Numbered from the stretch's first letter, positions 34,252-46,439 are shown. The stretch: DNA of 64,000 nt from Chrysopilus asiliformis (GCA_964034945.1 OZ035960.1:90423848-90487847); one strand, 5' to 3'. The notes: generated from the letters alone by a model not told the origin. Numbers and translations: made by a program.

Positions 34252-35041
34252 TCCATAAGAACGAAAACATTTTTTGCGAATATCTCAAAAACGGTGCATC
34301 TTATCAAACAAGTTCAAGAACAAAAGTTATTTAGGATTCCACATAAAACTCCCATACATCAAAATCCCATTGGAATACATTTTAAAAAATCTTATTGAAA
34401 AGTTTGACTTCAAAGTGGAATTTTGATACCACTGTTCGCCGTTCAATTAAACTTCGAACAAACTTCGATACGGGTTGCCATTAATTGCAATTATCGCTTT
34501 TGTTATGTTTTGATTTTGACAATGAGCCGCACATAATATTCTTTTGTTAAAAGTTAAATTCGATTCAACTTTTTATGACTTCAAAATTGGTCGGATTTAT
34601 TGTATACAAAAGCATAGAGTGCTATGGGATAAATGTTGTGTTGGGCCAATTGTATTCCGGCCTTTATTCTTACGTCGGCTAGGTCTAGGTCGGCCTAAAG
34701 TTTTTTTTTCGTGTTGTTTCTAAGCGTTTTAAATTTCTTAGCTATATTTACTATAGTTCCTTGAACCGGAAACAAATCAACACATGAGAATTTAATTGTC
34801 GTATTAACGTTTAGAACAACAGAAAAAGTTTGACGAATTTTTTTTGCTTATTTTTTACGATTTATGAAACATTTAATTGTTTTTCAGATCGATTTTAAAA
34901 TACTTTTCAGAGGGTTAAAGTCGATTTAATAATAATTTTTCCGAGAAGATATTAGCATCGCAACGTCTTTGTTGCTAAAAAAAAGTTAATTTAACCTACA
35001 GTATCGCGACAATAGAACACTTCGCAAACTTCAAAAATAAT

Positions 35042-38000
35042 ATGTCTCTAAAACTTATTCCGTATTTACTCTTATTTATCTCTCCTTGTCAGGTAAGTCA
35101 TATTAATTGATATTAAAACAAATACACTCAAAAAAATTGTTAGTAATATCTAAGAAAAACTTAATAAAGTCTACGAAAATTTAGGTGTGATTTAGAACCA
35201 TTGAAGTGTGGTTTTAGAACATATGACAAAAAAATCATTACTTTTATGATACGATTTTCAAAGAGTTTATTAATGGAATTCACGACGTATTTTCATAAAA
35301 TCTATGAAGTCTACACTTAGGGCGGGTCGATTTTTTTTCGACCAAGGGGTATAGTATATTCTTATTCTACACTAAATTCTAAGAAAAAATGCAAAAGAAA
35401 CCATAGGTCAAAAATGAATTTTGATGTCGCCAAAATTACATTGAAATTTCTCTTTTTAAATTATCGGGAAATGTATTTGTATTAGTTCGAACTTTTCGAA
35501 AACTATTTAACCAATCTACGTGCTGAGTACTACAAATAAAAGCTAAGGACATAATCTTTAAAATGGCGTATATAATAATTTGATCGGAATTATAGTTTTG
35601 GAGAAATGGGAATTTTTTTAGAAAAAAAAAATTTTCTATGCTGATTTCCACACCAACTCAAACTCGACTTGTATGGAGCTTGGAAATCACTTTTGTTTAA
35701 CTTTTTTCATTCGGATGTACTTAGGGACCTAAAAAAATCGACCCGTATTTTTTTGTTTGGCGGAATAACGTTCGGTAGGCGGAGGGGGGGATTTCAAAGT
35801 CGGCGAAAAATCGACATGACAAAAATTTTAAAAATTTGTAACTTTTGAATGGCTTTACCGATTGAGATGATATTAAACATTTTGGATAGGTAATTAGATT
35901 TCCTTTTCACAAAAAAATATTTGCTGACTCCCTCCCCCTCACCGTCATATTGTAAAATTCAATTTAGTGACAAAATTTAAAATATCTCGAGAACGACATT
36001 TTTTTTTCTTTTGAATTTTTTTCTGTAAATACGTACCATTATACCACACAAATTCGCTAAATAAATTTTGGGGATAAATGCGTTTTTGATTTTTAAAAAA
36101 ATTTCGAAAAAATCGAATACAAGAAAAATGTGTATATTTAACTGATTTTCGATTGGTTTTTATGTTTCATGTACATAATACAGGTATCCCTCGAGTTACG
36201 CGGTTAATTGATCCAGCGTAATTCGAAACCGCGTAACTGGAGACTCAGGATTAGTGCAAAACAATACATGCCTATTATCTTTTTTTATATAAATTACATT
36301 CATCTATAATTACAATATTTTCTTTTTAAATAATTAATTAAATAAATAATTTTTAATTTTTAAACAAATTTTTCATTTTTAAATAAATTTTTAATTAATT
36401 AAATAATAAAAATTGCTCCAAACTCGTACCGCGTAACTCGAGGACTGCCACAATTTTTCCCGCGTAACTCGGGGGATACCTGTATTACACAGTGTTGGGG
36501 CCAGATAATTATTTTTTTATCTAGATAAAGATAAAGATAAATGCTCGTAATGTTTATCTAGATAAGATAATAGATAATGAAAATATGAAAGATAATAGAT
36601 AAGATAAGATAAAAAGCCAAATTATCTAGATAATTTTTAGATAAATATTTATTTTGACATTGCACAAAATTCAAAATTACGTACTAAAAAAATAGCACAA
36701 ATTTTTTTGCTTTTCTTGATTTCCAATTTAAATATAATAAGAAACGAAATAATAATAAAAGAAAACGGATAAGAAACGTTATCGTAACGTAACGAAATAA
36801 CGAAATGATTTTCGGGCTTTTTCTTCAAAATTACGTTATAATGAACGTTATAGAAATTCAATTCCGTTACCATAACGAAAAACGAAAAAAATATTACGTT
36901 TTTTCGTTGTTTATTAGTATTTCCTTGTTTTGTTCAGTATTATTTTTTGTGAAATTTCCCACAAAAGTTCATCAAGTATAACCCCACAGACATAAAATAT
37001 AATCAAAAATATTGGAGTAGTGTTTTTAATCGTATTTTGATTTTAAATCGGATTTTGTTTTGGCCAGATTCACTCTATTTCTGGAGATACAAAAATGGAA
37101 TCTTCTAAGCAAGTTTTTTGGTAGCGAAAAGATTTTCTTTTTAGTAACTCCAGAAGTAGAGCGAAATTCTATAAAAAAATTCTATATCTTTGATATCAAA
37201 ATCACGCTTTTGTGGAGACAGTTTTTTTAATGAACAAAACTTTTGTGTGATTTTTTGTCTTTTGTATTTTTTATTGATTTTTTAACTTAATAATCACATT
37301 TTTTCCCGTTTTTATTTGTATTTTCTTTTTGCTGAGTTTTATTATTTGTTATACAATTTATTTTTATGGAAACTGAACAGAATTACTTTGTGATAAACTA
37401 TTATTACAGTGCGTTTTTTTGTTTTCAGTTTCAATACAATGTGTAACGGAATAATAACATTATAACGTAACGAAATTAAGTTTTTTATCGATACAAAACG
37501 AAATAACGTCACGAAATATAAGTTTAATTTTGCTACGTAAGGAAATTTATAACGTTATGATTTTTTATTTCGTTCATAGCCCGGTTTACACTTGGCAACA
37601 GTTACTGGCAGAACTTTTTTTTTATGGACAAGAGAAGAGAGGCGAGGGAAAGAGTGACACTTCGCTTCCTTGTCCGTAAACAGAAATTGTTGCCAAGTAT
37701 AAAACTGTTCCTAAAAAAAGTTTTTAGGTTTTCAAAAGTATGCAGAAAACAATTTCGTTTCAGCATTTTTTCAGATTTAATTTTTTGATTTTCGGTGGTA
37801 ACGATTATCTCTAGATAAATGGGATTTTCCTTTATCTAGATAAGATAAAGATAACTTTTTTGGGGTGTTATCTAGATAAGATAAAGATAACATTTTTTTT
37901 TATCTAGATGATTATCTAGATAATTATTATCTAGATAACCCCAACACTGGTATTACAGCGGAACTCAAAAAAATTTGTTGAGTTCCGCCACACTATAACA

Positions 38001-41000
38001 ACAGCTCAAGATTTGTCCAATTGGACAAAAAGGCTTAAACATACAAACAGCTTTTGAATTTATAACACAGAGAGAATATGAGATAAAATAAAAATGGATG
38101 TATGTATGTATGTATCTTCTTCTATATTACTAAAAATGGATGTATGTATGTATGTATGTATGTATGTGTGTTTGTATGTATGTATGTATGTATGTATGTA
38201 TGTATGTATGTATGTATGTATGTATGTATGTATGTATGTATGTATGTATGTATGTATGTATGTGGCTTATAGACTTCTAAGCCGCTGAACCGATTTTGAC
38301 TAAATTTTCAGGAAAACTTTAGATTAGCACAGAGGGTGTTTCTGTGAAGTTTGGTGCACCTACCCCTTAAGCTTCCCCCCTCTCCCATACAATCCAAAAA
38401 GTTATTTGCAAATTTCTCGAAAATGGTTCACTTTATTGCAAAACTCCAAGAACAAACAGTGTTTAGAATCCAATACTACATAAATACTCAATACATGAAA
38501 ATTCAATTGGAACACCTTTTGAAATTCTTATTGCAAAATTTCACTCTAATAAAAAATGTTGTATGTTTGTTTCTTTATGACTTTACCTCCTACAACGTTA
38601 TTATATTGGGTAACCTGCTACTCCAAAAACTCATTAAAAAAAGGAATGCAAAGATACCATCGTTATGTATAGCCCTCACCTGCTATCTTCTGCAATTCAA
38701 AAGGGATTTGGTGCTTCAATGTATGACATGAATTAAAAAGAATGACATTTCCCACCATATTGTCTTTCCCCGTGTGGATAACCACCTTTTACCGTTATTG
38801 AATATATTGTAAGTAAACAGTACGATTTTGTAATACACCGTTGGGTCACAAAGAAAAATGTCTCTAAAAAAATTTCCCTTTTTTGGGTTAACTATATGCA
38901 TTTGAGTCGAGGCCGAAGGCCGAGTAAAGAGGAAGGCGAGAGCTGAAATATATTTAAATAATTTTACGTAACCTCTCCATACATCAAATTCCAACAATTC
39001 AAGCGCGAAGGGCGAGGCCGAAGGCCGAGTAGTTGTGGAGGCCGTAGGCCGACGGAGGCAGGGAGGCCGAAGGCCGACCTGCGGAAGGGGGATGAACCGC
39101 GAAGCGGTTCGGGGCGCAGCCCCTAGTATGAGATAAAACAGCAACAACTTCAACGAAGGTTTAAAAGTGTCAAAACACTTCCAGGAACTCAAAATTTTCA
39201 CGGATTTATTCCAAGCGGAATCTTTCTCAAAGTAAAATTTTTTTCTAATGCTGATATATTTGAAAGTTTTTCTTTTTAATTAATTTCTAATTAATTTTAA
39301 TCTCCAAAAACTTTTGCGTTAATACAGGTATCCCCCGAGTTACGCGGAAAAAATTGTGGCAGTCCTCGAGTTACGCGGTACGAGTTTGGAGCAATTTTTA
39401 TTATTTAATTAATTAAAAATTTATTTAAAAATGAAAAATTTGTTTAAAAATTAAAAATTATTTATTTAATTAATTATTTAAAAAGAAAATATTGTAATTA
39501 TAGATGAATGTAATTTATATAAAAAAAGATAATAGGCATGTATTGTTTTGCACTAATCCTGAGTCTCCAGTTACGCGGTTTCGAATTACGCTGGATCAAT
39601 TAACCGCGTAACTCGAGGGATACCTGTATTATGTACATGAAACATAAAAACCAATCGAAAATCAGTAAAATATACACATTTTTCTTGTATTCGATTTTTT
39701 CGAAATTTTTTTAAAAATCAAAAACGCATTTATCCCCAAAATTTATTTAGCGAATTTGTGTGGTATAATGGTACGTATTTACAGAAAAAAATTCAAAAGA
39801 AAAAAAAATGTCGTTCTCGAGATATTTTAAATTTTGTCACTAAATTGAATTTTACAATATGACGGTGAGGGGGAGGGAGTCAGCAAATATTTTTTTGTGA
39901 AAAGGAAATCTAATTACCTATCCAAAATGTTTAATATCATCTCAATCGGTAAAGCCATTCAAAAGTTACAAATTTTTAAAATTTTTGTCATGTCGATTTT
40001 TCGCCGACTTTGAAATCCCCCCCTCCGCCTACCGAACGTTATTCCGCCAAACAAAAAAATACGGGTCGATTTTTTTAGGTCCCTAAGTACATCCGAATGA
40101 AAAAAGTTAAACAAAAGTGATTTCCAAGCTCCATACAAGTCGAGTTTGAGTTGGTGTGGAAATCAGCATAGAAAATTTTTTTTTTCTAAAAAAATTCCCA
40201 TTTCTCCAAAACTATAATTCCGATCAAATTATTATATACGCCATTTTAAAGATTATGTCCTTAGCTTTTATTTGTAGTACTCAGCACGTAGATTGGTTAA
40301 ATCAAGACCCTCTACATACAAAGCCATGCAAAAGTTTTTCTATGTGTGCACTAGTAGTGTCAAGTGTCAAAATCACATGGGAAACCGCGCGTAAAGTTCG
40401 ATTTGTTTTGTTATTAAGTTAATAATTTTATCAAGTTTTCAGAGTTTAATCGGTAAAATATATAAGTTGAAGGTGTATGTATATTACTAATAATCGTTTG
40501 TGTTTTGTTTGATAATTGTGAATCAGCAATAAAAACAACTCAACAAGTTAAAATTAAAAGTTGCTAAAAAGCAACTTGCTGGTAACTTAGAAATTTCGTG
40601 TTTTATTTAGTGTCATTATTGAATAGTTGTAAATAATTTGCTATTAGTTTTAGCGTTTTCTTTTTTGTGAAATTAATGCCGGCAGTTTAAAAAAATTGAA
40701 ATCAGAACCGGATAAAAGTGATGAATGTGAAATAAGTGCCAGATAAAAGTGACGAAAGTGATGACGGCGTTTTCAATCCAAGAATTGTAAGAAAATTCAT
40801 ACGGAATAGACTTCGTTTAAAATCGTAATTAACTAAATATTATATGTTAGAGGCAACTTTTTCTTATTATTTATAGATTTTCCAAGCAATTTAAATATGT
40901 TTTGCAAGAAAAAAAATTCTTACATACAAAAACATTGAAATGATTAAATTTTTCTTTCGAGTTTCATTTCCGGCGACTGAAAAGTGTTCGAGTAAATTTC

Positions 41001-43907
41001 CGAAAATGATCGAATTCGAGTTAGCTGATACCGCATCAAACATTTCCGTGCATTTCATTTTCGATTCGAATTCCCTAATAAGGCCCCTGCTTATTACTAA
41101 CAGATTATAGATAAGTATAAAATTATTTAAAAAAACGCACGTATTTTGCGTTTAATTTAAGGCTGATCGAAGAATCCATTACAAGAGGGGCTGTGACAGG
41201 GGAAGCAACATGGGTTAGGAGACTCCTGAGACTTATTTACTGCAGCTTTTCCGCAAGTGTATTTCGTTTTTTTTTTAAATATTCAATTTAAACGTAATGC
41301 CTCGTAATTGCTGTGTGCCGTGCTGTAATTCGTATCACAAATCCACTTTGTCCGTTATTGTCATTATATAATATAAAAAAGTGTTTGTTTTAAATATCAG
41401 CTTAAAGTGAAAATGTGCTAAGTCCAAAATATCAAATTTTACAGAAGAGCAGAAAAACCTTGTTAAATCATTGTAATTTCCATTTCAAGATAACTGAGTT
41501 TCATTTAAAGAAAACTGATCCTAATTTTAAAAAAAACTCAGTTTTCCTTAAATGAGAATTAAAACGATTTTACAAGGTTTTTTTTTTGCTCTTCTGTAAA
41601 ATTTGATATTTTGGACTTAGCACAATTCCGGTTTAAGCTGACGATATATTTTTGAATTCCATACTCAATTTTTTTTCTATTATATGTAAATTTGTTTTGA
41701 TTTTAAATAAAAATCATAAAATAACGAAAACGGGGTTTGTTTTCATTAGCATTCCCTCCAAATTTATTTAAACGATAATATAGGAACCTAATTGATATAG
41801 AACCGCAAAAAAAATTCGGAAACTTCATGCCGGCGCCATGTTAGACAATTCATAAGCGACCCTACTTGGCCATGTATATATGGTAGTAACTCTATTAGTG
41901 CATGGCTTTGTATGTAGAGGGTCTTGGTTAAATAGTTTTCGAAAAGTTCGAACTAATACAAATACATTTCCCGATCATTTAAAAAGAGAAATTTCAATGC
42001 AATTTTGGGGACATCAAAATTCATTTTTGACCTATGGTTTCTTTTGCATTTTTTCTTAGAATTTAGTGTAGAATAAGAATATACTATACCCTTTGGTGAA
42101 AATTTTTACCCCGAACAAATCGACCCACCCTACTACACATAGAATTTATGAAAAAATTTCATTGATCAATCGTCAAAAATCATAAAAATTTCACATTGAT
42201 TTTAATTCTTTCCAGTAATTTCAATTTTTATGGTATTTGGTCTCTTTTTACTATTATTTAAATTCACTTCCTTTTGCTTTACACTTATTCATTTCAGATT
42301 CACTAACACAGGATACACTTACATTTCATTTTGCTTCCAACATGTTCCTAGCGCTAAACCTTCCATTACTGCTAGCACCCATTCTAAAGTACCTATTTAT
42401 ATATACTAACCATTAAATATTTATAGTTGTACGAATTATATCATGAAGGCACATTTTTTCATCAATTTCATGAATTTTTCATTATATTTAGAAAGTGTTC
42501 CTAAAAACAATGAAAAGTCGTCTTTCAATTTATAGTTTTGTTTTCCTAAAAAAAATTTAAATGAAAAAAATATAGGATTTATGAAATCGTCTCAAAAATT
42601 CTGAAATACTTTTTCTAATGCTTTTCATAAAACAAATGATTTTTCTTGTATTTTCTGTATTTTTACCCAATTTAAATGAAAAATATCACGTATTAAAAGT
42701 AATGAAGTATTTTTATTAGATCTGATGAACGTTATTTTATTTGTACACTTTTTTGGGAACAATCCGGCACAAGATGAGCAACAAATTTTACAAAGATAAC
42801 AAAACTTGATTTAGATTAAAACCAAGATTAAAAAAACAGTCACAAGTGTTGTAAAACTTATTTACAAAAAATTTCAAGTCGCTAGGTCAACACGTTCTCG
42901 AATTATTTAAGATACAACGGACTGACTAGGGGTGTTGATAAGAACCGGTCCGAAAACTTTCAGGAACCGGGTCCGCGAAAAACGGATACCCGGTTCCGAT
43001 TCAAAAACCGAGTTCAGTTTTTTTTAAATTGCAAACAGCACTTTTTTTGAAATATTTTTCAAAAAATGATCCAAATTTCAATCATTTTTAACACGTTTTG
43101 CATGTGCTCAATGATGCACCGGGTACCCGGTTCTCCGTTCCTACCCAGACTAGTACCCGGTTCCATTCTCAACAGACCTGTTAAAGACCGACAGTTCGAC
43201 AAACCGATAGACCGACAGACAGATTCACGGACATCCCCATAACTTTGCCTGAAAGAGATTTCGTACTGATCATAAATTTTCTACCTGCCCCCGTTCTCCA
43301 GTCGCTCTCCGTCATGAATTCAATGCATTCCCTCTATAGAAGAGAAAAGTAAAAAACAAATTTTAAAAACTAATAATACAAATATTACTGATTTTAAATA
43401 TTGGGATTAAATTTTTAGGCGTTTACTTCTTGGTACGTGGAATTCCTTTCAGCCGATTTACAGACATTTGTACCATGGATTAATTGCACCTACACCATAA
43501 CTAAACAAAACCGAATTCTTAATTTTGAATGCGAACTTAACGAAACCATTAAATACCCACATTTAAAAGTCAAACTGTATATAAGTGACAATGTTCGAAA
43601 TTTTACTACATTCAACCTGGATAGAAGTGTTTGCCAGCTATTTAACAGCTCTGATATTACCAGTCAAATGATTAAAAACATTGCTTTTTCAAAAATTAAT
43701 CTACCACCAAAGTGTCCAGTCAATCCGGGAATTTACAGTTTAAAATCTCTAAGCGTTTCCTCTAAGGATATTCCAAAAGCGATGCGATTTATGGCGCCCC
43801 CATTGCCGAAGGCAGGCATCAAAATCGAAGTTGGGTACAAAAATAATACGAAAAAGATTTTTGAAGGCGCAAAATTGTTTTTAAAAATGCGTTTGACATA
43901 CAAATAA
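35042..43907 (+). CDS. DUF1091 (DM8) secreted protein, two-exon type, copy 4 (8.3-kb intron)
   Basis: Exons 35042-35092 and 43419-43907, intron 8326 bp (GTAAGT...TTTTAG, phase 0), product 179 aa. Exon 1 encodes the signal peptide MSLKLIPYLLLFISPCQ; exon 2 begins AFTSWYVEF and keeps PWINCTY, NRILNFEC, SVCQLF and KCPVNPG, with cysteines near 40, 55, 89 and 116. Both coding exons are intact and an AATAAA follows at about 43932. The intron contains a 6.8-kb foldback carrying at least five further nested elements. The pairing of these exons rests on exon-1 similarity, phase and the absence of other partners; a transcript would settle it. Confidence 0.85.
36181..36482 (+). mobile_element. pogo/Tigger-like MITE, left-arm copy (302 bp)
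   Basis: Ends CAGGTATCCCTCGAGTTACG and CGGGGGATACCTG, an inverted pair, flanked by TA. Length, TA target and the CAGGTATCCC terminus resemble pogo/Tigger-derived MITEs. Its partner in the right arm (39326-39627) is the exact inverse. Confidence 0.75.
36490..37949. mobile_element. hAT-like non-autonomous element (1.46 kb)
   Basis: Ends CAGTGTTGGGG / CCCCAACACTG, flanked by a perfect 8-bp duplication GTATTACA (36482-36489, 37950-37957). Both ends continue with repeated AGATAA/TTATCT motifs. The interior contains AACGTAACGAAATAACG-type blocks near 36780-36900 and 37450-37570 (also found near 45900-46073) and a decayed copy of the GTTTACACTTGGCAACAG end. No transposase frame. Confidence 0.9.
38089..39126 (+). 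mobile_element. TGTA-rich dispersed element ending GGGGCGCAGCCCCTAG (1.04 kb)
   Basis: Flanked by a 12-bp direct repeat TATGAGATAAAA (38077-38088, 39127-39138). It begins AAAATGGATG with a TGTA microsatellite (38094-38262), contains CCGCTGAACCGATTTTGAC, and ends with repeated GAGGCCGAAGGCCGA motifs and the hairpin GGGGCGCAGCCCC followed by TAG. The long duplication suggests target-primed insertion, whereas the hairpin-CTAG end suggests a Helitron; the class is open. It resembles the element at 14335. Confidence 0.65.
38094..38262 (+). repeat. TGTA microsatellite
   Basis: ATGT/TGTA tetranucleotide in two blocks (38096-38113 and 38135-38262). It gives open frames reading Met-Tyr-Val-Cys repeats, which are not genes. 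Confidence 0.95.
39326..39627 (-). mobile_element. pogo/Tigger-like MITE, right-arm copy (302 bp)
   Basis: Inverse copy of 36181-36482 within the opposite arm of the foldback. Flanked by TA. The empty site is preserved at about 27580-27600, where AATAATATTATGTAC is uninterrupted. Confidence 0.8.
40303..41926. mobile_element. DNA transposon-like element with 28-bp terminal repeats (1.62 kb)
   Basis: Ends CAAGACCCTCTACATACAAA and its inverse, matching over 28 bases, flanked by GTTAAAT (or GGTTAAAT if the last G is part of the target). The left foldback arm shows the empty site. The interior has no long frame; 41411-41633 is an inverted repeat of GTGCTAAGTCCAAAATATCA and CTTCTGTAAAATTTG-type blocks. 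A 7-8-bp duplication would fit hAT, P or Merlin, but the ends do not decide. Confidence 0.8.
42140..43418. other. 3' part of intron of copy 4
   Basis: Mostly AT-rich. 42770-42930 and 43190-43330 match a dispersed sequence also seen at 51063-51320 (GACCGACAGACAG, CTGCCCCCGTTCTC). 42931-43175 is an insertion with GGTGTTGATAAGAACCGG and an inverse CCGGTTCCATTCTCAACA end, full of ACCCGG motifs. Confidence 0.5.
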
Positions 43908-44660
43908 AATGTATATTTTGTAAAAGATATATAATAAAAAAATATTTATTGGATGACATTGTTTTATTAAGAATTAACTATCTTGTACCTCCAAATACTC
44001 CATATTTTTTAAAACCTCCACTGTGTTACCTGAACCGTTATAACAATACGATTTTGATCCGGTTTTCACTTTTGCCCACTAAAATTAACTCCACCCTTTC
44101 TCTGCAATCCACCCCTCCTACGATTTTCCGAACATTTAATGGAATATTGCCAGGTTGACTCTTAAGAAAATCTTTCAAACGTCAACTCCACACCTTCTCC
44201 AAAAAAAACCCCTCTCCAACTAACTCCCGAACCTTTAACGGAATATTGAAAAAAGGAATTTTTACAAAATCCATTATTAAAAGAAAATATCTGGAGCCAT
44301 AATATTTGTCAAGGAGGATCTTTTCAGTTGTGGAGTCTCTACAAAAATAATTTAGGGGAAGTTTTTATTTCGTTACGTTATTTCGTTTTATATAAAAAAA
44401 TTCATTAAACTTAACAAAAAAAAATTCAAATAAAAACAAAAAAACTGAAAAAAAATAAAAAAATCAATAAAAAAAACTTGAAAGCAAAAAAAACGTACAA
44501 AAGTTTTGTTCATTAAAAAAAATTGCCTAACAAAAGCGACATTTTTTTGTGTCGATATCAAAGATTTTGAATTTTAGGCTATTTTGACGTCGGTCGCTGA
44601 TTCTGAGTTGGACTTCGCTTTTACTAATATTTTATTTTGGTATGTCACTATCTCCAGAAG
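43908..44660. other. No supported gene
   Basis: AT-rich 3' flank of copy 4. 44350-44400 has CGTTACGTTATTTCG, a decayed match to blocks within the hAT-type element at 36490. Confidence 0.4.
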
Positions 44661-44667
44661 TAGAAAA

Positions 44668-45247
44668 CAAACATAACAAAAGCTATAATTGCCAATCTGG
44701 CAATTATTGAAAACCCGTATGGTGATAATCGTATCATAATTCGAGCAGTTTTACCAAAATTCCACTTTGAAGTCAAACTTTCCAACAAGATTTTTTTAAA
44801 TTTATTGCAATCGGATTTTGATGTATGGGAGTTTTATGTAGAATAATATCCTGAATAACTTTTGTTCTTGGACTTATTTGATAAGATGCACCGTTTTTGA
44901 TATATTCGCAAAAAAATGTTTTCATTCGTATGGTGGTACCCTCCCCCCCTAACGGTCCATTTTTGCCCATTAACGAACTTAGCCTCGCATTTTACGAAAA
45001 ACCGATCTGCGCAAAATTTCAAGTCTGTAGTTCAATCCGTGCGCCCGCAATCCGCGCCACAGACAGACAGACAGACAGACGGACGGACAGACAGACAGGC
45101 AGACGGACGGACATGGAAAATTCAATTTTTTTTATCATTCTAAACACACTGGTGTAATTCATTTTTGTGTGTGACGACGGGATCTTGGTGTTACGAACGG
45201 TAAGGCAAAGTTAATATACCCTTTGGTTTCACAATACGGGTATAAAA
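44668..45247 (+). mobile_element. Helentron/DINE-1-like element, family 1 (near complete)
   Basis: Hairpin end ATTGCCAATCTGGCAAT, then TTGAAGTCAAACTTTCC, ATCGGATTTTGATGTATGG, AACTTTTGTTCTTGGAC, GATGCACCGTTTTTGA, CCATTTTTGCCCATTAACGA, GCGCCACAGACAG microsatellite (45055-45112) and the terminal block with CACAATACGGGTATAAAAA. The parallel copy at 52885-53503 has the same order, which defines the family. Confidence 0.8.
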
Positions 45248-45449
45248 ATATTTTCGAAATCAAAAATGTTACTTAGCACGTTCACTGCCAAATCGATTTT
45301 GTTGTGTGTACGCTATTTGCTAACATCAATTTTTCATAAAATATAAAAAACTTGCAGAAGGGTCTTAAAATTTGCCAGCTTAAAGTTTTTTGTATAAATT
45401 TTAGAATGCCAAAAAACCATAAATAACTTGGGAAAAAACGTTATCCTTA

Positions 45450-46075
45450 CTTAGAATTTTAAATATTCAAACACCGGATTCGCGATCAGCGACTCCGGAA
45501 ATACCCTTATGCCGATTTTTCCCGGAAAAAGCGGGAAATATGATATATGCGTTACCCTTACAGGACCTTCTGTTTCGAATTTTGAAAATCTAACATAGCT
45601 AAAAACCTGCTCCTGGCAACGCAGATCATTTTGCAAAAAAAACCGCGTAAAAATCGGTCCAGTCGTTTTTGAGTTTTGTAATCTCAGACTAAACAACAAA
45701 CATCCATTTTTATAAATTAAAACGTGGGATTTTGTGTGCGTGTATAAAATTAAATTCAGAATTCATTTATGCAATTTCTCCGTTGTCAAAACAAAAATCA
45801 TAGTGTAACTCCCTACGCCACACAAATTAAATTACCTCATAAAAATTATACGCCAACTACCTACGAGTATATTCGTAAAATAAAATAAAGCAAAAATAAA
45901 TAAATAACGAAAAAACGAACTCATTTTCTTCGGTTTTCGTTACGTTTTTCGTTATTGTAACGGAATTAAATTTCCATAACGTTATAATACAATTTTGAGG
46001 AAAAAAAAACCAGCAAATCGTTATTACGTTTCGTTATTTCGTTACGTTACCGTTTCCCATCCCTGATTAAAAGTT
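45450..46075 (-). repeat. Tandem-unit fragment and hAT-type end
   Basis: 45480-45720 holds a diverged part of the dispersed repeat with ~120-bp units (GCGTTACCCTTACAGGACC). 45910-46073 carries CGTTACGTTTTTCGTTAT blocks and ends CGTTTCCCATCCCTG; its inverse, CAGGGATGGGAAACG, is a hAT-type terminus. Confidence 0.5.
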
Positions 46076-46439
46076 TTAACAACAATAGATGTTTTCTACT
46101 TTTCTGTTACCCTAGTGGGGTTTTTAAAACTTTTATCTTAGTCGGGTTTTCTTTATTTCAAACATTTTAGTTCGAAATGGGGTGGGTAAGGGGTTGGTGT
46201 TATAAAACATTGATTTCATCCATGAAGTCTGCCTGTTAGAAGGATGAGAAATGTCACTCGGGGGTTTTCGGAGTCGCAAATCACGAATCTGGTGTTGGAA
46301 TTTCAAATTTCGAAACCGGAGGTCTTGAAGGCAAAACGATTTTTTTTTCAAATGTTTTGAAGTTGTTACTTTGTTTTTTCGTCGCAAAAAAAACTTATGC
46401 AAAAAATTTTAACCCAGCAACGACGGATATGCAAGCTAG

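Larger units (their letters stand above)
32698..34510 (-). mobile_element. Helentron/DINE-1-like element, family 1, with two nested insertions
   Basis: The terminal block (ACCGTATGGTGAAACC, 32703) and GTCCGTC site are at the left, and the hairpin end GCCATTAATTGCAATTATCG with CTTTTGTTATG is at about 34475-34508. The body is split by an insertion at about 32885-33365 and by a second at 33420-34251. Confidence 0.7.
35317..42132. mobile_element. Large foldback element with nested insertions, in intron of copy 4
   Basis: Outer ends TAGGGCGGGTCGATTT (left) and AATCGACCCACCCTA (right), flanked by CTACAC (35311-35316, 42133-42138). Left arm 35317-36482; right arm 39326-40302 continued at 41927-42132. 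The arms are close to identical: the same 49-residue frame (MEISIENFFFLKKF...) is read from both in opposite directions. The loop includes a hAT-type element (36490), a TGTA-rich element (38089) and the segment 39139-39325, which matches 27400-27590 of the foldback in copy 2. No transposase frame is visible. Confidence 0.8.

Noticed and set aside
35436..35651. Conserved 49-residue frame, also read at 40156-40302
   Set aside because: Its conservation is explained by the two arms of the foldback being copies; the frame is not kept in the related core near 27050.
38094..38288. 64-codon Met-Tyr-Val-Cys repeat frame
   Set aside because: Reading of the TGTA microsatellite.
38716..39201. 161-codon frame on the - strand
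   Set aside because: Crosses the end of a transposable element and its target duplication; no domain is recognisable.
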